Positions 1-9,403 of a DNA stretch of 64,000 nucleotides are shown here, piece by piece (positions within the stretch are counted from its first letter, which is position 1; each line of letters starts with the position of its first letter). The position numbers and the translations under genes are program-made. The DNA is from Niabella pedocola (GTDB lineage Bacteria > Bacteroidota > Bacteroidia > Chitinophagales > Chitinophagaceae). The stretch covers positions 1,426,001 through 1,490,000 of the forward strand of contig NZ_JAJNEC010000005.1 in assembly GCF_021044425.1 (NCBI RefSeq), read 5' to 3'. The notes beneath the pieces were generated by a model. The model made no database searches, had not been told where the DNA came from, and saw only the letters and a program-made list of their open reading frames with translations.

Positions 1-173
1 ACAGCCCCCCGCTCCGGAAACCGGTACATTCTTCCCGTAATAAATCCTTTTACGGTTAAGGCAGACCGGCCGGTGTATTCAAACCACACATCGCTCCACA
101 TACCGGTCCCCGGCGTTGCCGCCACACTGCTGCTGAGTATCAGCTGACTTCTTTTATCACCACAATTACACAT
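1..173 (-). CDS. Partial MCNCG-start hypothetical protein, 3' end off window
   Basis: The frame opens at ATG 173 and stays open to the left edge (57 codons visible). It begins Met-Cys-Asn-Cys-Gly and continues into a short stretch reading FEYTGRSALTVKGFITGR followed by MYRFPERGA. I recall this pattern (FxYTG, then xTGxxYRF) from small uncharacterised Bacteroidota proteins, but no function is known to me. It begins only 9 bp after the stop of the DUF1360 gene on the same strand, so the two are probably co-transcribed. The coding call rests on the open frame, the plausible composition and the tight spacing. The C-terminus is outside the window. Confidence 0.6.
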   Translation of the reverse strand, partial: MCNCGDKRSQLILSSSVAATPGTGMWSDVWFEYTGRSALTVKGFITGRMYRFPERGA

Positions 174-182
174 ATGTTGATT

Positions 183-479
183 TTAATCTTCTTTATAAAA
201 GGGAACATCCGGTTTACCGGTTGCCCGTTCCAGCAAACAGGCGGCGCCGGAAAGGGCCAGCCAGTACAACAACCGTTCCCACCAGCCGGCGCCCAGCCAG
301 CAACCAAAGGGCAACGCGATCCAGATGCTTGCACAATAGAAACAATCCATCAGCTTTCCCCAGAAGCTGCTGCCGGCTTTTTTCCGAAGGAGAAACACAA
401 CATCAAACGGCCCGTCTTCACTGGTCGTCAGATGCGTGATTCTCCAAACGGCTAAAACAGAAAGCAGGAAGTAACACAT
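183..479 (-). CDS. DUF1360 family small membrane protein
   Basis: 98 aa. The pattern is that of DUF1360: an N-terminal hydrophobic helix with WRITHLxTxEDGPFD, a central Cys pair in MDCFYCASIW, and a second hydrophobic helix (about residues 62-82) that puts it in the inner membrane. DUF1360 proteins occur in phages and in bacterial accessory clusters, and no biochemical role is established. It lies 75 bp downstream of the 754-aa protein gene and 9 bp upstream of the MCNCG gene, all on the minus strand, which suggests a four-gene transcription unit. The function of the unit is unknown. Confidence 0.8.
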   Translation of the reverse strand: MCYFLLSVLAVWRITHLTTSEDGPFDVVFLLRKKAGSSFWGKLMDCFYCASIWIALPFGCWLGAGWWERLLYWLALSGAACLLERATGKPDVPFYKED

Positions 480-554
480 GTATTTTTAAAATTTCCGGCG
501 TTTTATTAACAGATGCATATCATACGGCAACGAACCAGCCTTTCACGCGTGTCA

Positions 555-2819
555 TCAGGGCTCCAGGGCAAAAGCGGCCACCCGGTACGGCGCATCTTTT
601 CCGCTTTGACGATACGTGCCATCCGTGGCCATCGCGATCACTGAAAGCGTTTCTGCAAAAGCAGCTTTACCACTGCCGCCGGCATAACAGGTGTCCAGCA
701 ACTGAACGGGCGTAAAATGTTTGCGGTAGATACCGGCTGCCAGCGTGTATCCCGAGGCGTCGTCAATCACCATTCCCAGGGCCCCGGCATTGGCCACTCC
801 ACCACAGGTTCCTTTTGATACGCCAAAACTAAATACGGCAAAATCATTCGGATGGGTAGCCAGGAATGAAAGTTCCAGATCTGCTTCCGCTCCTTCGGGT
901 TTATACTTTACAAAACCACAGCAATCCGATGCCGCCGGTGCGCCGTTTACATTTACCGTAAACACCGCGGAATTGCAGACGCTGTTATCTACACGCACCA
1001 ACACCTTAAAGGCATCTGCGGATGTTGCCGTAACCCCCGCCAGTAACTCATCGGGCGCATTCACGCTGGTATCCGCGTCATCAAACTTCGGCACTTTAAA
1101 TGTTGTTTTGGGAACATTGGTCAACAGTGTACCAGACTGGTTAAACAATTCCAGCTTAAACTCATACAATCCATCACCACCGGGTGCAGCTCCGTTCTTC
1201 AGCTGCACAGAATCGATACCAATCGTATGAGTATTGTGCGTACGCTCATACCATTGAGGATCCGTTTGCGGAGCATTAAACGGCGCCTGGCTGGGCCGCT
1301 CCGGCGGAATGATATACAGGTTATTCTCCCCGCCTACCGTGAAAGGTCCCAGTTTTACATTGTCATGCCCGATCTGCTGATCGCCGTTGCCATCGATAAA
1401 AATAAAATCATAGCTCTTATACTCCGGCGTGTCGATCTGTTCTGTTGTGCCGCTTACAGGATTCAGATCCGCAGCGTTCACTTTCCGGTAACTCCACCGG
1501 TAATAATAGATATCATTGCGGGGCAGCCCCTGTCCAAAGCCCATATAGAAATGAAACGTACCACCAAAGGGCCGTTTAAAATCCCCCACCGATGTACTGA
1601 AAAAACCATCCCCGATAGCGGCCGCATCAGTAAGTCCGATACGGTTGTATGATACCGACTGCCCTGCAGGAGCCTGCAGATAGCTTTGCTGATTGATATG
1701 GGTGACGCTGGTACCGCCGATGCTCCGGATCATTACCAGGTCCCCGGGCAGCGGACAATTACAACAACAATCCACCGGAACACGGGGGTCGGTTATATGA
1801 ATAGACAATTCGGTTCCGCAATGGTAATCCCAATAGGTATTACAGGGTTTAGGCGGGTTGTATACCGTTGTCCATACACCATTCACCAGGTACTCTACCC
1901 AGATGTACAGATCCGGCTGGTCGCCAAAACAGCGGTAGGAAATGCTGGTATCAAAGCGCCCGCTGGCATCCGTATAGACCACTTTCCGCTCTGTGCAACG
2001 ATAGAGCCAGGGCCACCACCAGGGCCGCAAACAAAACCAGGGATGCAGGAGCGCATAGTTGTTCACTATCGTATTCCGGATCTGGTCCAGGTTCCCGGAT
2101 AAAAGCTGCTGTCGCAGATCTGCACCGATATCCGGTAGCTTCTCCGCCGCCTGCAATTGTAATTGCTCCGGTGACTGGGTGTTAAAAATAGCTGCATCCG
2201 CCACCGCTGCATTCCGGGCGGTTTGCAAAAACGGCGGCGGATCCGGAACAGGAACAGGGTTCCGGATCACTTCGGCAGGATTGAGAAACAGCTCGGGGAT
2301 CTTTGCGATAACCGGATCCGGGATCCGGCGAATCCAATAAATGATCGGATCGATTTCACAGATATGTACCCGGGCCCGGCATACCGGGCGGTCTTCCCAG
2401 CTATTGCCATAATGCACCCATTTAGAAACCTTGCCGCTAACCCTGCACTGGCAAACCGGCCAGAAACGGCTTACAGCAGCAGGAACGGGTAAGATGGAAA
2501 CCTGCCCGCCGTCTGCAGTACTGCTGAGTACGGCTTCGTAGGGTTGCAGTTTTTCAAGAGCAGCAATGGTTTTTATTTTCTGTACTTCTTTATCCGTACC
2601 GGGAGCCAGGAACACCCGTAGCTCATCTGCACGAATCCCGTTCTTGTCGGCGCGGAGCGCTGCCGCTTTTGAAAGATCAAATTCGAGCACATTGTTCCGT
2701 ACCGGTTGTACCTGCAGGAGTAACCCGTTGCAGTAAAAAAGAAATCCAAAGACAGACAGGGCTTTATCCGGCGGCTGTTCATAGCTCACCGCAAGCGATA
2801 GTTTTCGTATTGCTTCCAT
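555..2819 (-). CDS. Large Cys-rich uncharacterised protein with transthyretin-like segment
   Basis: 754 aa with no signal peptide or membrane helix. Residues ~121-156 hold VCQCRVSGKV and a later CRARVHICEIDP, which resembles the beta-strands of a carboxypeptidase-regulatory/transthyretin-like fold. Residues ~262-345 contain a Trp-rich patch (LRPWWWPWLYRC) and then a conserved-looking block ending CNTYWDYHCGTELSI and ITDPRV. Residues 350-355 are DCCCNC, a possible metal or disulphide cluster. The C-terminal ~370 residues look like beta-sandwich repeats (for example LYEFKLELFNQSG and VLVRVDNSVCNSAVF). I do not recognise a named family. The neighbouring 437-aa gene lies upstream on the same strand. 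The start is an ATG directly after the heptamer-repeat spacer. Confidence 0.7.
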   Translation of the reverse strand: MEAIRKLSLAVSYEQPPDKALSVFGFLFYCNGLLLQVQPVRNNVLEFDLSKAAALRADKNGIRADELRVFLAPGTDKEVQKIKTIAALEKLQPYEAVLSSTADGGQVSILPVPAAVSRFWPVCQCRVSGKVSKWVHYGNSWEDRPVCRARVHICEIDPIIYWIRRIPDPVIAKIPELFLNPAEVIRNPVPVPDPPPFLQTARNAAVADAAIFNTQSPEQLQLQAAEKLPDIGADLRQQLLSGNLDQIRNTIVNNYALLHPWFCLRPWWWPWLYRCTERKVVYTDASGRFDTSISYRCFGDQPDLYIWVEYLVNGVWTTVYNPPKPCNTYWDYHCGTELSIHITDPRVPVDCCCNCPLPGDLVMIRSIGGTSVTHINQQSYLQAPAGQSVSYNRIGLTDAAAIGDGFFSTSVGDFKRPFGGTFHFYMGFGQGLPRNDIYYYRWSYRKVNAADLNPVSGTTEQIDTPEYKSYDFIFIDGNGDQQIGHDNVKLGPFTVGGENNLYIIPPERPSQAPFNAPQTDPQWYERTHNTHTIGIDSVQLKNGAAPGGDGLYEFKLELFNQSGTLLTNVPKTTFKVPKFDDADTSVNAPDELLAGVTATSADAFKVLVRVDNSVCNSAVFTVNVNGAPAASDCCGFVKYKPEGAEADLELSFLATHPNDFAVFSFGVSKGTCGGVANAGALGMVIDDASGYTLAAGIYRKHFTPVQLLDTCYAGGSGKAAFAETLSVIAMATDGTYRQSGKDAPYRVAAFALEP

Positions 2820-2835
2820 AAAATATATTTAAAGA

Positions 2836-2898
2836 TTGAGAATTGAGAATCCAGATTCCAGATTTGAGAATTGAGATTTGAGATTTGAGATTTAGAAT
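2836..2898. repeat. Degenerate heptanucleotide array (TTGAGAA/TTGAGAT type)
   Basis: Nine consecutive 7-bp units in perfect register fill most of the gap between two genes. Units are TTGAGAA, TTGAGAA, TCCAGAT, TCCAGAT, TTGAGAA, then three TTGAGAT and a TTAGAAT. The same phased motif recurs at 19955, 29706, 35958 and 37449. Confidence 0.85.
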
Positions 2899-2911
2899 TC
2901 GGTGCTTGGGC

Positions 2912-4225
2912 TTACGCGCTCTTATCATCCGCTACCGGGCAGCAGCGATACTCCTGCGATTTCTCCAGCAACTCGATCTGTTTCCGCAACAGATCATTTT
3001 CCAGTTGCAGCCGTTCTTTTAGCAATGGCTCACAAACATCGCATTCGTCCAGGCAGCCTTTTACAATGATGCCCGGTGTGGGCAGCGAAAATTCCGCTTC
3101 AAACTCAATCATCCGTTTGATTCCATCGCTTACTTTCCCCGTTTTGTCGATCAGGCTTTTTGCCGCCAGCTGCTCATCTACTTCTTTTAGCGCTTTCGTT
3201 CTTGTAGCATCGTCAATGGCACTTCCCAGGTCGGCCTTAATGCCGGCAGCAACGGCTGTAGCCTTGGGCCCATCAAAGAGGGCACTGAGGCTGGTGTTTA
3301 CAGATAATGTATTGACGCGGCCGGCTACTGCTGTTTCTGCAACCCGGTTCAGGGCCACGGTAGCCGGTATATCCTGCGGCACAAAGGCAACAGGAAGCTT
3401 TGCGGCACCGGGTTTCAGCACGCCTCCTACCGGCGCATTTTCATCCAGCACCCGCCTTTCGATGGCCACCAGCTCAAACCGGATCTTTTGTTTTTTGTTG
3501 AGCCGGTAAAACATATAGGTGACCGCATGACATTGATTCCGGTTACTGAACTCCCTTGAGGACGCTTCAAAATGATCCTGGGATTCTCCTTCAATATGCG
3601 TACGGCTGCTGACCTCTCCCATAGATATCGCATGTGTTTTTTTTGAAGCCTCCGCAGCCTGTGAAGCGGCACTTTCCATATGCGAACGTTGCTGATTCAG
3701 ATAGTCGAAGGTGGAATGGCTGTTATGACTGCCCCGGGCATTGGTGCTGGCGCTGGCGCTTAAACTGAATGGATTTACGCTTCCGCTGGCATCGCCGTGA
3801 AAATCCCATTTACCTTCTGAAGAACTGTCTGCTTCACCAGACTGTGCAGCCGACGCATCCGCCATATATTTTTGTACGGCCGACATATAATACTGCTCTT
3901 CCGAGATCTGCTCACTCCGGTAGCTGAGTTTGGTTTCACTATCATAACTAAAGGTACTTCTCCGGTCGGTCGTTGCCAGGCGTACTTTTTCTCCCGGAAG
4001 CAACGTAGTGCTATACACCGGGTCGCCCAGTACCAGGCCCATTGTGCATCGCGAAAATTTAAACCGGAGGATCACTTCCACAACTACATTTCTTCTTCCG
4101 GCCACCAGCGTGGCTGTGGGGTAGGTTAATACCCGGCTGAAATTGATCACATCGCAATGATCGTCGGGGATCAGTTCGGGGCAGCAGGGTATAGCCGGCT
4201 CTTTCTCCGAAATATGTTTTGACAT
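2912..4225 (-). CDS. Uncharacterised Ser-rich protein with C-terminal coiled coil
   Basis: 437 aa with no signal peptide. The N-terminal ~110 residues form a compact segment with Cys pairs (IPCCPE, DDHCDV) and the stretch LLPGEKVRLATTDRR followed by FSYDSETKLSYRSEQISEE. Residues ~125-230 are low-complexity, rich in Ser, Ala, His and Gly, and probably flexible. A folded block follows (CHAVTYMFYRLNKKQKIRFEL). The C-terminus carries CLDECDVC and a short Leu/Glu-rich coiled coil (~residues 402-425) and ends near CCPV. It is the first gene of the left-edge minus-strand set and is separated from the 754-aa gene by 92 bp of heptamer repeats. No function is recognised; a structural or surface-assembly role would be a guess. 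Confidence 0.7.
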   Translation of the reverse strand: MSKHISEKEPAIPCCPELIPDDHCDVINFSRVLTYPTATLVAGRRNVVVEVILRFKFSRCTMGLVLGDPVYSTTLLPGEKVRLATTDRRSTFSYDSETKLSYRSEQISEEQYYMSAVQKYMADASAAQSGEADSSSEGKWDFHGDASGSVNPFSLSASASTNARGSHNSHSTFDYLNQQRSHMESAASQAAEASKKTHAISMGEVSSRTHIEGESQDHFEASSREFSNRNQCHAVTYMFYRLNKKQKIRFELVAIERRVLDENAPVGGVLKPGAAKLPVAFVPQDIPATVALNRVAETAVAGRVNTLSVNTSLSALFDGPKATAVAAGIKADLGSAIDDATRTKALKEVDEQLAAKSLIDKTGKVSDGIKRMIEFEAEFSLPTPGIIVKGCLDECDVCEPLLKERLQLENDLLRKQIELLEKSQEYRCCPVADDKSA

Positions 4226-4554
4226 TTCTCTGAGTTTTAAAGGTTAAATAAATGAAGGGCTACAGTTTAAAGAGAGGCAGCGGAAGAGCACTGAGCGGTC
4301 CGGCCGGGTACAACGATCATGATGCCGTTCTGATCACATTATTTATAACATCTTTCCTTAAAGGCAGCTTTGATACAAAACTACTGTGTGATACGTCCGA
4401 AGTCAATCGCCAAATAAAGGGAGGCCGCATCCGGCGGGCATTACCAGCCGTTGCCACACTGTTTTTGAAACCGGGTTACAATAAAAGAAGACCATTCTGC
4501 AACAAGGTTTTAATAAAAGTCCGGATTTGAACCAGTCTCCTTTTTTTGTTGTAG
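4226..4554. other. Intergenic region between divergent genes
   Basis: About 330 bp between the minus-strand 437-aa gene and the plus-strand ATPase. It has no convincing gene; the longest frame (4252-4530) has neither family-like composition nor a promoter. It should hold promoters for both directions. On the minus strand the sequence near 4246-4238 reads TAACCTTTA, one base longer than the TAnnTTTG consensus, so it is only a weak candidate. Confidence 0.4.
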
Positions 4555-4562
4555 TAATTTTG
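4555..4562 (+). promoter_or_regulatory. TAATTTTG -7 element of the P-type ATPase gene
   Basis: Exact match to the Bacteroidota -7 consensus TAnnTTTG, ending 4 bp before the ATG at 4567. A TTTG at 4526-4529 could be the -33 element, although the 25-bp gap is longer than usual. The predicted start site falls at or next to the start codon, so the mRNA may be leaderless. Confidence 0.45.
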
Positions 4563-4566
4563 CATT

Positions 4567-6726
4567 ATGGAAACAGCAGAAAAGATCAAATGGAAAGTGG
4601 AGGGTATGGATTGCCCAACCTGCGCGCTGACCATTAACAAATACCTGGAGAAAGAGGGCATGGAAAATGTAAAGGTGAACTTTGCAACAGGCGATGTCAG
4701 TTTTGAACTAAAGGGACAAAAGAACGAATCGATATTGTCCAAAGGATTAACCGGCCTGGGCTATACCGTACTGGACCATCATGAAGCAGAGGCACGCGCG
4801 CATCAGCATGCGCATGATCACGACCATGGGAAAGCGGGTGGCTGGTTAAAGACCAATATGCAGCGCTTCTGGTTTTGTTTACCGTTTACCCTGGTGCTGA
4901 TGTTGCATATGATACCGGCGCTTCAGCACTCCTGGCTCATGCAGCCGTGGATCCAGTTTGCCATTACCCTCCCGGTACTCGGTGTGGGCATGTCTTACTT
5001 TGGCGTCAGCGCCATTAAAAGCATCCGCAACCGTATGCCCAATATGAATGTACTGGTTACGATCGGAGCGCTGGCCGCATTCATCTACAGCCTGTACGGA
5101 ACACTGACCGGTCAGCACGATTATATTTTTTATGAAACCGCCGCCACGGTGATCACCCTTGTGTTCCTGGGTAATTATATGGAGGAGCATACCGTTTCCT
5201 CTACCCAGGCCCAATTAAAAAAGCTGGCGCAAACACAGGTAGTGATGGCCAATATGATCGCCTACGACCAGGAGCATAATGAAAATATTTTCCCGGTGGA
5301 AAGCAATGCCCTGAGAACGGGCGACCTGATCCTTATCAAAAGCGGCGAACAGATACCTGCAGATTGTAAAATACTATGGGGTGATGCGCAGGTAAACGAA
5401 GCCATTCTTACCGGGGAAAGCATTCCCGTAAAAAAGCAATCGAAGGACATCCTGATCGGCGGCAGCATGATGGCAGATGGTACGGTAAAAGCGCAGGTAA
5501 CAGCCGTAGGAAAAGATACCGTTATGGCCGGCATCATTAACCTGGTGAACGAGGCCCAGGGAGAAAAGCCGCCTGTGCAGCAAATGGCGGATAAGATCAG
5601 TGCTGTTTTTGTTCCGGTGGTCATCGGCATCGCTTTTCTTACGTTTATCATCAACTGGTTCATCCTGCAGGATTTTACCCCTGCATTGATGCGGGCTATC
5701 GCCGTTCTGGTAATTGCCTGTCCCTGCGCCATGGGATTAGCTACGCCGGCTGCCATTGCTGTTGGACTGGGACGTGGCGCGCGTAATGGGGTCTTGTTCC
5801 GCAATGCTACCAGCCTTGAGAATTTTAAAGATATCCGTCAGGTGGTATTTGACAAAACCGGTACCCTTACCACCGGAAATTTTGACATTTCGGGTTTTCA
5901 GATCCTGGATAAAAATATTTCTGAAGAAGCTTTTAAAAACATCGTATACTCGCTGGAAAAATACTCCAACCACCCCATTGCAAAAAGCATCTCCAATGTT
6001 TGGAAAACAAAGAACGAGATCCGCTGGAAGCAAATAAGAGAAGAAAAAGGCAGGGGCATGTTTGCTATCGATAAGGAAGGCGTTGAATACGGTGCCGGCT
6101 CTTTTGAGATCAGCGGTGGACAAACAGATGCCGATCATCACAATATATACATCACCCTAAACCAGCAGCTGATCGGCACCATCGATCTGAAAGATGAACT
6201 GCGGCCGGAAGCAAAAACCGTTATCAATTACTTCCACGGTAAAAACATTAAAACCATTTTGCTGAGCGGTGACCGCCTTTCGAAGGCTCAGCAAATTGCC
6301 GCCGAACTGGGCATTGATGAAGTGATTGCCGAAAAAACACCGGAAGAAAAATTGCAGATCATCGGTGAAAAAAATGCACAGGTACCCACCGCCATGGTGG
6401 GCGATGGCATCAACGATGCACCGGCACTAGCGAAAGCCACTATTGGTATCAGCATGAGCGATGCCTCGCAGATCGCCATGCAAACAGCGCAGGTGGTACT
6501 CACCAATCACGGGCTGAAACACCTGCCCCTGGCAATGGGATTGGGCAAGCATACGTATAAAACCATAAAAGAAAATCTCTTTTGGGCGTTCTCCTACAAT
6601 ATCATTGCCCTGCCCGTAGCGGCCATCGGGTTGCTGACGCCGATGTTCGGTGCGTTGATCATGGCGTTCAGCGATGTGGTACTGGCGCTGAACAGCGGAA
6701 GACTGATGGTAAAAAAAGTGGTGTAA
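4567..6726 (+). CDS. Copper-type heavy-metal P1B ATPase
   Basis: 719-aa inner-membrane ATPase that would export Cu(I) or a related soft metal. It has one N-terminal HMA domain with the metal-binding pair C16-x-x-C19, then a His-rich linker (residues ~77-92, several HxH), then the transmembrane core. Visible landmarks are the CPC metal motif (C385-P-C387), the phosphorylated Asp D429 in DKTGTLT, HPIAKS in the nucleotide-binding domain, and the hinge GDGINDAP around D613. The late helices carry FSYN and then MAFSDVVLALNS. Copper pumps usually have M-x-x-S-S at that last site, and here the second Ser is Asp. The gene stands alone, with no CopZ or CueR beside it. Copper is the best guess for the substrate; other soft metals are possible. 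Confidence 0.9.
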   Translation: METAEKIKWKVEGMDCPTCALTINKYLEKEGMENVKVNFATGDVSFELKGQKNESILSKGLTGLGYTVLDHHEAEARAHQHAHDHDHGKAGGWLKTNMQRFWFCLPFTLVLMLHMIPALQHSWLMQPWIQFAITLPVLGVGMSYFGVSAIKSIRNRMPNMNVLVTIGALAAFIYSLYGTLTGQHDYIFYETAATVITLVFLGNYMEEHTVSSTQAQLKKLAQTQVVMANMIAYDQEHNENIFPVESNALRTGDLILIKSGEQIPADCKILWGDAQVNEAILTGESIPVKKQSKDILIGGSMMADGTVKAQVTAVGKDTVMAGIINLVNEAQGEKPPVQQMADKISAVFVPVVIGIAFLTFIINWFILQDFTPALMRAIAVLVIACPCAMGLATPAAIAVGLGRGARNGVLFRNATSLENFKDIRQVVFDKTGTLTTGNFDISGFQILDKNISEEAFKNIVYSLEKYSNHPIAKSISNVWKTKNEIRWKQIREEKGRGMFAIDKEGVEYGAGSFEISGGQTDADHHNIYITLNQQLIGTIDLKDELRPEAKTVINYFHGKNIKTILLSGDRLSKAQQIAAELGIDEVIAEKTPEEKLQIIGEKNAQVPTAMVGDGINDAPALAKATIGISMSDASQIAMQTAQVVLTNHGLKHLPLAMGLGKHTYKTIKENLFWAFSYNIIALPVAAIGLLTPMFGALIMAFSDVVLALNSGRLMVKKVV

Positions 6727-7034
6727 AATTCCGGGTAAAGAAACACCGGCGGTGCTGCGGGAGGTATCTCCGGCATTTAACAACCCGGCTTGCCCGGCTG
6801 CGGCTGGGCGCCGGCCGGGGCTGCAGGAATCATGGATAGCGGCGAAGCGCTATAAATCTATGTTAAAAAAACCTTCGTTGGGTACTCCCTTTTTTTGCAG
6901 CATTCCGCCTTTTAGATGCACGGAATTGCGGTGTTTTCATACGGCCTGCTGATTTTGCAGGGACATGGTCTGGCAAATTTGTAAAACGGCAGTTCTCCGT
7001 TTGCCCATTGTCATCCGGATTTGAAAATTCCGTG
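6727..7034. other. Intergenic region without a gene
   Basis: About 310 bp between the ATPase and recQ. It contains a GC-rich block (about 6786-6825) of overlapping small inverted repeats, but no hairpin with a T-tract that I would call a terminator, and no plausible frame. The recQ promoter element lies at its right end. Confidence 0.4.
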
Positions 7035-7042
7035 TACCTTTG
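7035..7042 (+). promoter_or_regulatory. TACCTTTG -7 element upstream of recQ
   Basis: Exact TAnnTTTG match 50 bp before the recQ ATG. A TTG at 7008-7010 (24-bp gap) and a TTTG at 7020-7023 (11-bp gap) lie upstream, neither ideally spaced, so the -33 box is uncertain. Confidence 0.4.
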
Positions 7043-7092
7043 AATTATAAACGAACGGGACTCAGTATCAGGTTATCAGAAGATCAGCATCT

Positions 7093-9024
7093 ATGGAACA
7101 GGCGTTGCGGGAAACTTTAAAGGCGTATTTTGGATATGACCATTTTCGTCCGTTGCAGTCAGCAATCATTCAAACGGCCATTGAAGGGAAAGATGTGCTG
7201 GCACTGATGCCTACCGGCGGCGGCAAATCGCTCTGCTACCAGATTCCCGGTTTATACAAAGAAGGGCTTTGTCTTGTTATTTCCCCATTGATCGCCCTTA
7301 TGAACGACCAGGTTCAAAACCTGCGTAAAAAGAATATCACCGCCTTCGCCATTCATACCGGCATGTCGCGCAAAGAGGTTATTCAGGTGCTGAAAACCGC
7401 TGCGCACAGCAACTGCAAATTCCTGTATGTTTCCCCGGAGCGACTGGAAACAAAATTATTTAAAGAGTACCTGCCCGCGCTGCATGTAAACCTGATTGCG
7501 GTAGATGAGGCCCACTGTATTTCCCAATGGGGATATGATTTCCGGCCACCTTATTTGCGCATTGCCCGTTTGCGGGAAGAGCTGCCTGGTATACCGGTAA
7601 TGGCACTTACCGCTTCCGCCACGCCCAAGGTACAGGAAGATATCTGTGAAAAGCTTTCACCGGAGGGTGTCAACAAATTCACGGTTTACCGCCAGTCTTT
7701 TGAACGGCTCAATTTATCCTACAGTGTTTTTAAAGTTACCAGCCGCATTCATAAAATAACGGAGATCCTGAAAAATGTTCCGGGCTCGGCGATCGTGTAT
7801 TGCAAAACCCGGAAACACACCAAGGAACTGAAGGACCTCCTGCTGATGGAAGGTATTGCGGCCGATTATTATAACGCCGGTTTGCCGGCCGAAGAGCGTA
7901 CCCGCAAACAACAGGACTGGATCCGGAACAAGACCCGTGTAATTGTGTGTACCAATGCTTTTGGAATGGGCATCGATAAGCCGGATGTACGGGTAGTGAT
8001 TCATGCCGATGTGCCCGACTGCTTGGAAAATTATTACCAGGAAGCGGGGCGTGCAGGCAGAGACGGCGAAAAGTCCTATGCCGTGTTACTGTACAACGAT
8101 GCCGACCTTGAAGTGCTGGAAAAAATGCCGGATCAACGCTTTCCCGACCAGGAAACCATTCGCAGGGTGTACGGCAGCGTGGTGCATTACCTCCAGTTAC
8201 CGGAAGGAGAACCGCCCGGTGAATTTTATGATTTTGATCTGAAAGACTTTATTAAAAAATTCGGGCTGGATGTTACCACAGCTATATACGCCCTAAAAGC
8301 ACTGGAGCAGGACGGATGGCTTACGTTTAACGAACAGGTTTTTATACCGTCTACCGTGCGGTTTACGGTTTATAAGGACGCATTGTACGAATACGAAGCC
8401 TCGCATGCCGATTCAGAACCGCTGGTAAAAACGCTCCTGAGAACGTATGAAGGTATTTATGATTATCCGATCGGAATTTCGGAAAGTTATGTAGCGTATC
8501 TGATGAAGACCGATGTTTCTGTGATCAAAGAGCAGTTGCTTCGCCTGCATGCCGATGGTATCATCGACTATCAGCCCCGGAAAGAAGATCCGCAGCTGAT
8601 GCTGACCCGTACACGAATCCGGATCGCCGAACTGCAGATCAATCTGAAAAATTATATGGCCCGGAAACGGCTGTTTACAGAACGGGTAACACAGATGCAA
8701 CACTTTGTCGTAAACGTAAAAGAGTGCCGCAGCAAAATGATCGGCCAGTATTTTGGAGATACGGCAATAAAAGATTGTGGTGTTTGTGATAACTGTTTAA
8801 AAAGAAAAAATAGTCAGCTTACACACGAAATTTTCGAAACCATCCAGTACCGGATCCGGGAGGTGCTGATTGCTCCCAGCACCATCCCCCAGTTGATGGC
8901 TCAATTGCAGGGCATAGAGAAGGAACATATATGGACGGTGATCAATTTCCTCACCCGCGAGGAGCAGATCCAGATGCTGGAAGACGGCACCATCAGCTGG
9001 AAAAACAATTCGCCGCAGCGCTAA
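7093..9024 (+). CDS. recQ: ATP-dependent DNA helicase RecQ
   Basis: 643-aa SF2 3'-5' helicase for recombination and replication-fork repair. Walker A is TGGGKS (K45), and the DEAH box is D138-EAH, followed by CISQWGYDFRPPY. The motif VI region reads YYQEAGRAGRDG. The RQC zinc site is C545, C562, C565 and C568. After the zinc site comes a winged-helix-like C-terminus, but I see no HRDC domain, so this is the short RecQ form common in Bacteroidota. It is a single gene with its own TAnnTTTG promoter. It is not obviously co-transcribed with the SMI1/KNR4 gene 379 bp downstream. Confidence 0.95.
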   Translation: MEQALRETLKAYFGYDHFRPLQSAIIQTAIEGKDVLALMPTGGGKSLCYQIPGLYKEGLCLVISPLIALMNDQVQNLRKKNITAFAIHTGMSRKEVIQVLKTAAHSNCKFLYVSPERLETKLFKEYLPALHVNLIAVDEAHCISQWGYDFRPPYLRIARLREELPGIPVMALTASATPKVQEDICEKLSPEGVNKFTVYRQSFERLNLSYSVFKVTSRIHKITEILKNVPGSAIVYCKTRKHTKELKDLLLMEGIAADYYNAGLPAEERTRKQQDWIRNKTRVIVCTNAFGMGIDKPDVRVVIHADVPDCLENYYQEAGRAGRDGEKSYAVLLYNDADLEVLEKMPDQRFPDQETIRRVYGSVVHYLQLPEGEPPGEFYDFDLKDFIKKFGLDVTTAIYALKALEQDGWLTFNEQVFIPSTVRFTVYKDALYEYEASHADSEPLVKTLLRTYEGIYDYPIGISESYVAYLMKTDVSVIKEQLLRLHADGIIDYQPRKEDPQLMLTRTRIRIAELQINLKNYMARKRLFTERVTQMQHFVVNVKECRSKMIGQYFGDTAIKDCGVCDNCLKRKNSQLTHEIFETIQYRIREVLIAPSTIPQLMAQLQGIEKEHIWTVINFLTREEQIQMLEDGTISWKNNSPQR

Positions 9025-9403
9025 TAATCCCCGCTATAAAAACAAGGCATCCCCGCCCGCCATGCGCACTAAATGAGCCAAAATAACCTTGCTGTCACCC
9101 ACCGCAATCCCATTTTTACCCCTCACCCGTTTAAAAAGAACCCTTTTTTATGGGGCATAAAGAAGGCCGATTGTAAAAACAATCAGCCGTTGCTAACCTA
9201 TGAAAAACACCTACCGTAAAGGTACGAAAAAGATCGTTTAAAAAAAACAAGGGTCCGGAATTTTCTTAAAAATTTGTCAAATTCCAGGAGAGGGGGCGTG
9301 TCTAATCACTGCTTCCACAAAATTTAACATCGCGAACGTGTAATGGCTTGGTTATTGTGCGTATTTCAGTGCCTCTTACCTCTAAACAATCGCGACTATT
9401 CGT
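9025..9403. other. Intergenic region with one hairpin
   Basis: 379 bp without a credible gene. A hairpin at 9165-9188 (GATTGT, loop AAAA, ACAATC, extended by GGC/GCC past one mismatch) could end the recQ transcript, but it has no T-tract. The AT-rich stretch near 9234-9275 shows nothing else recognisable, and no clear promoter for the next gene is visible. Confidence 0.35.

Noticed and set aside
4252..4530. 92-aa plus-strand frame between the 437-aa gene and the copper ATPase
   Set aside because: No family-like composition, no promoter or start context, and it fills a region that must hold divergent promoters.
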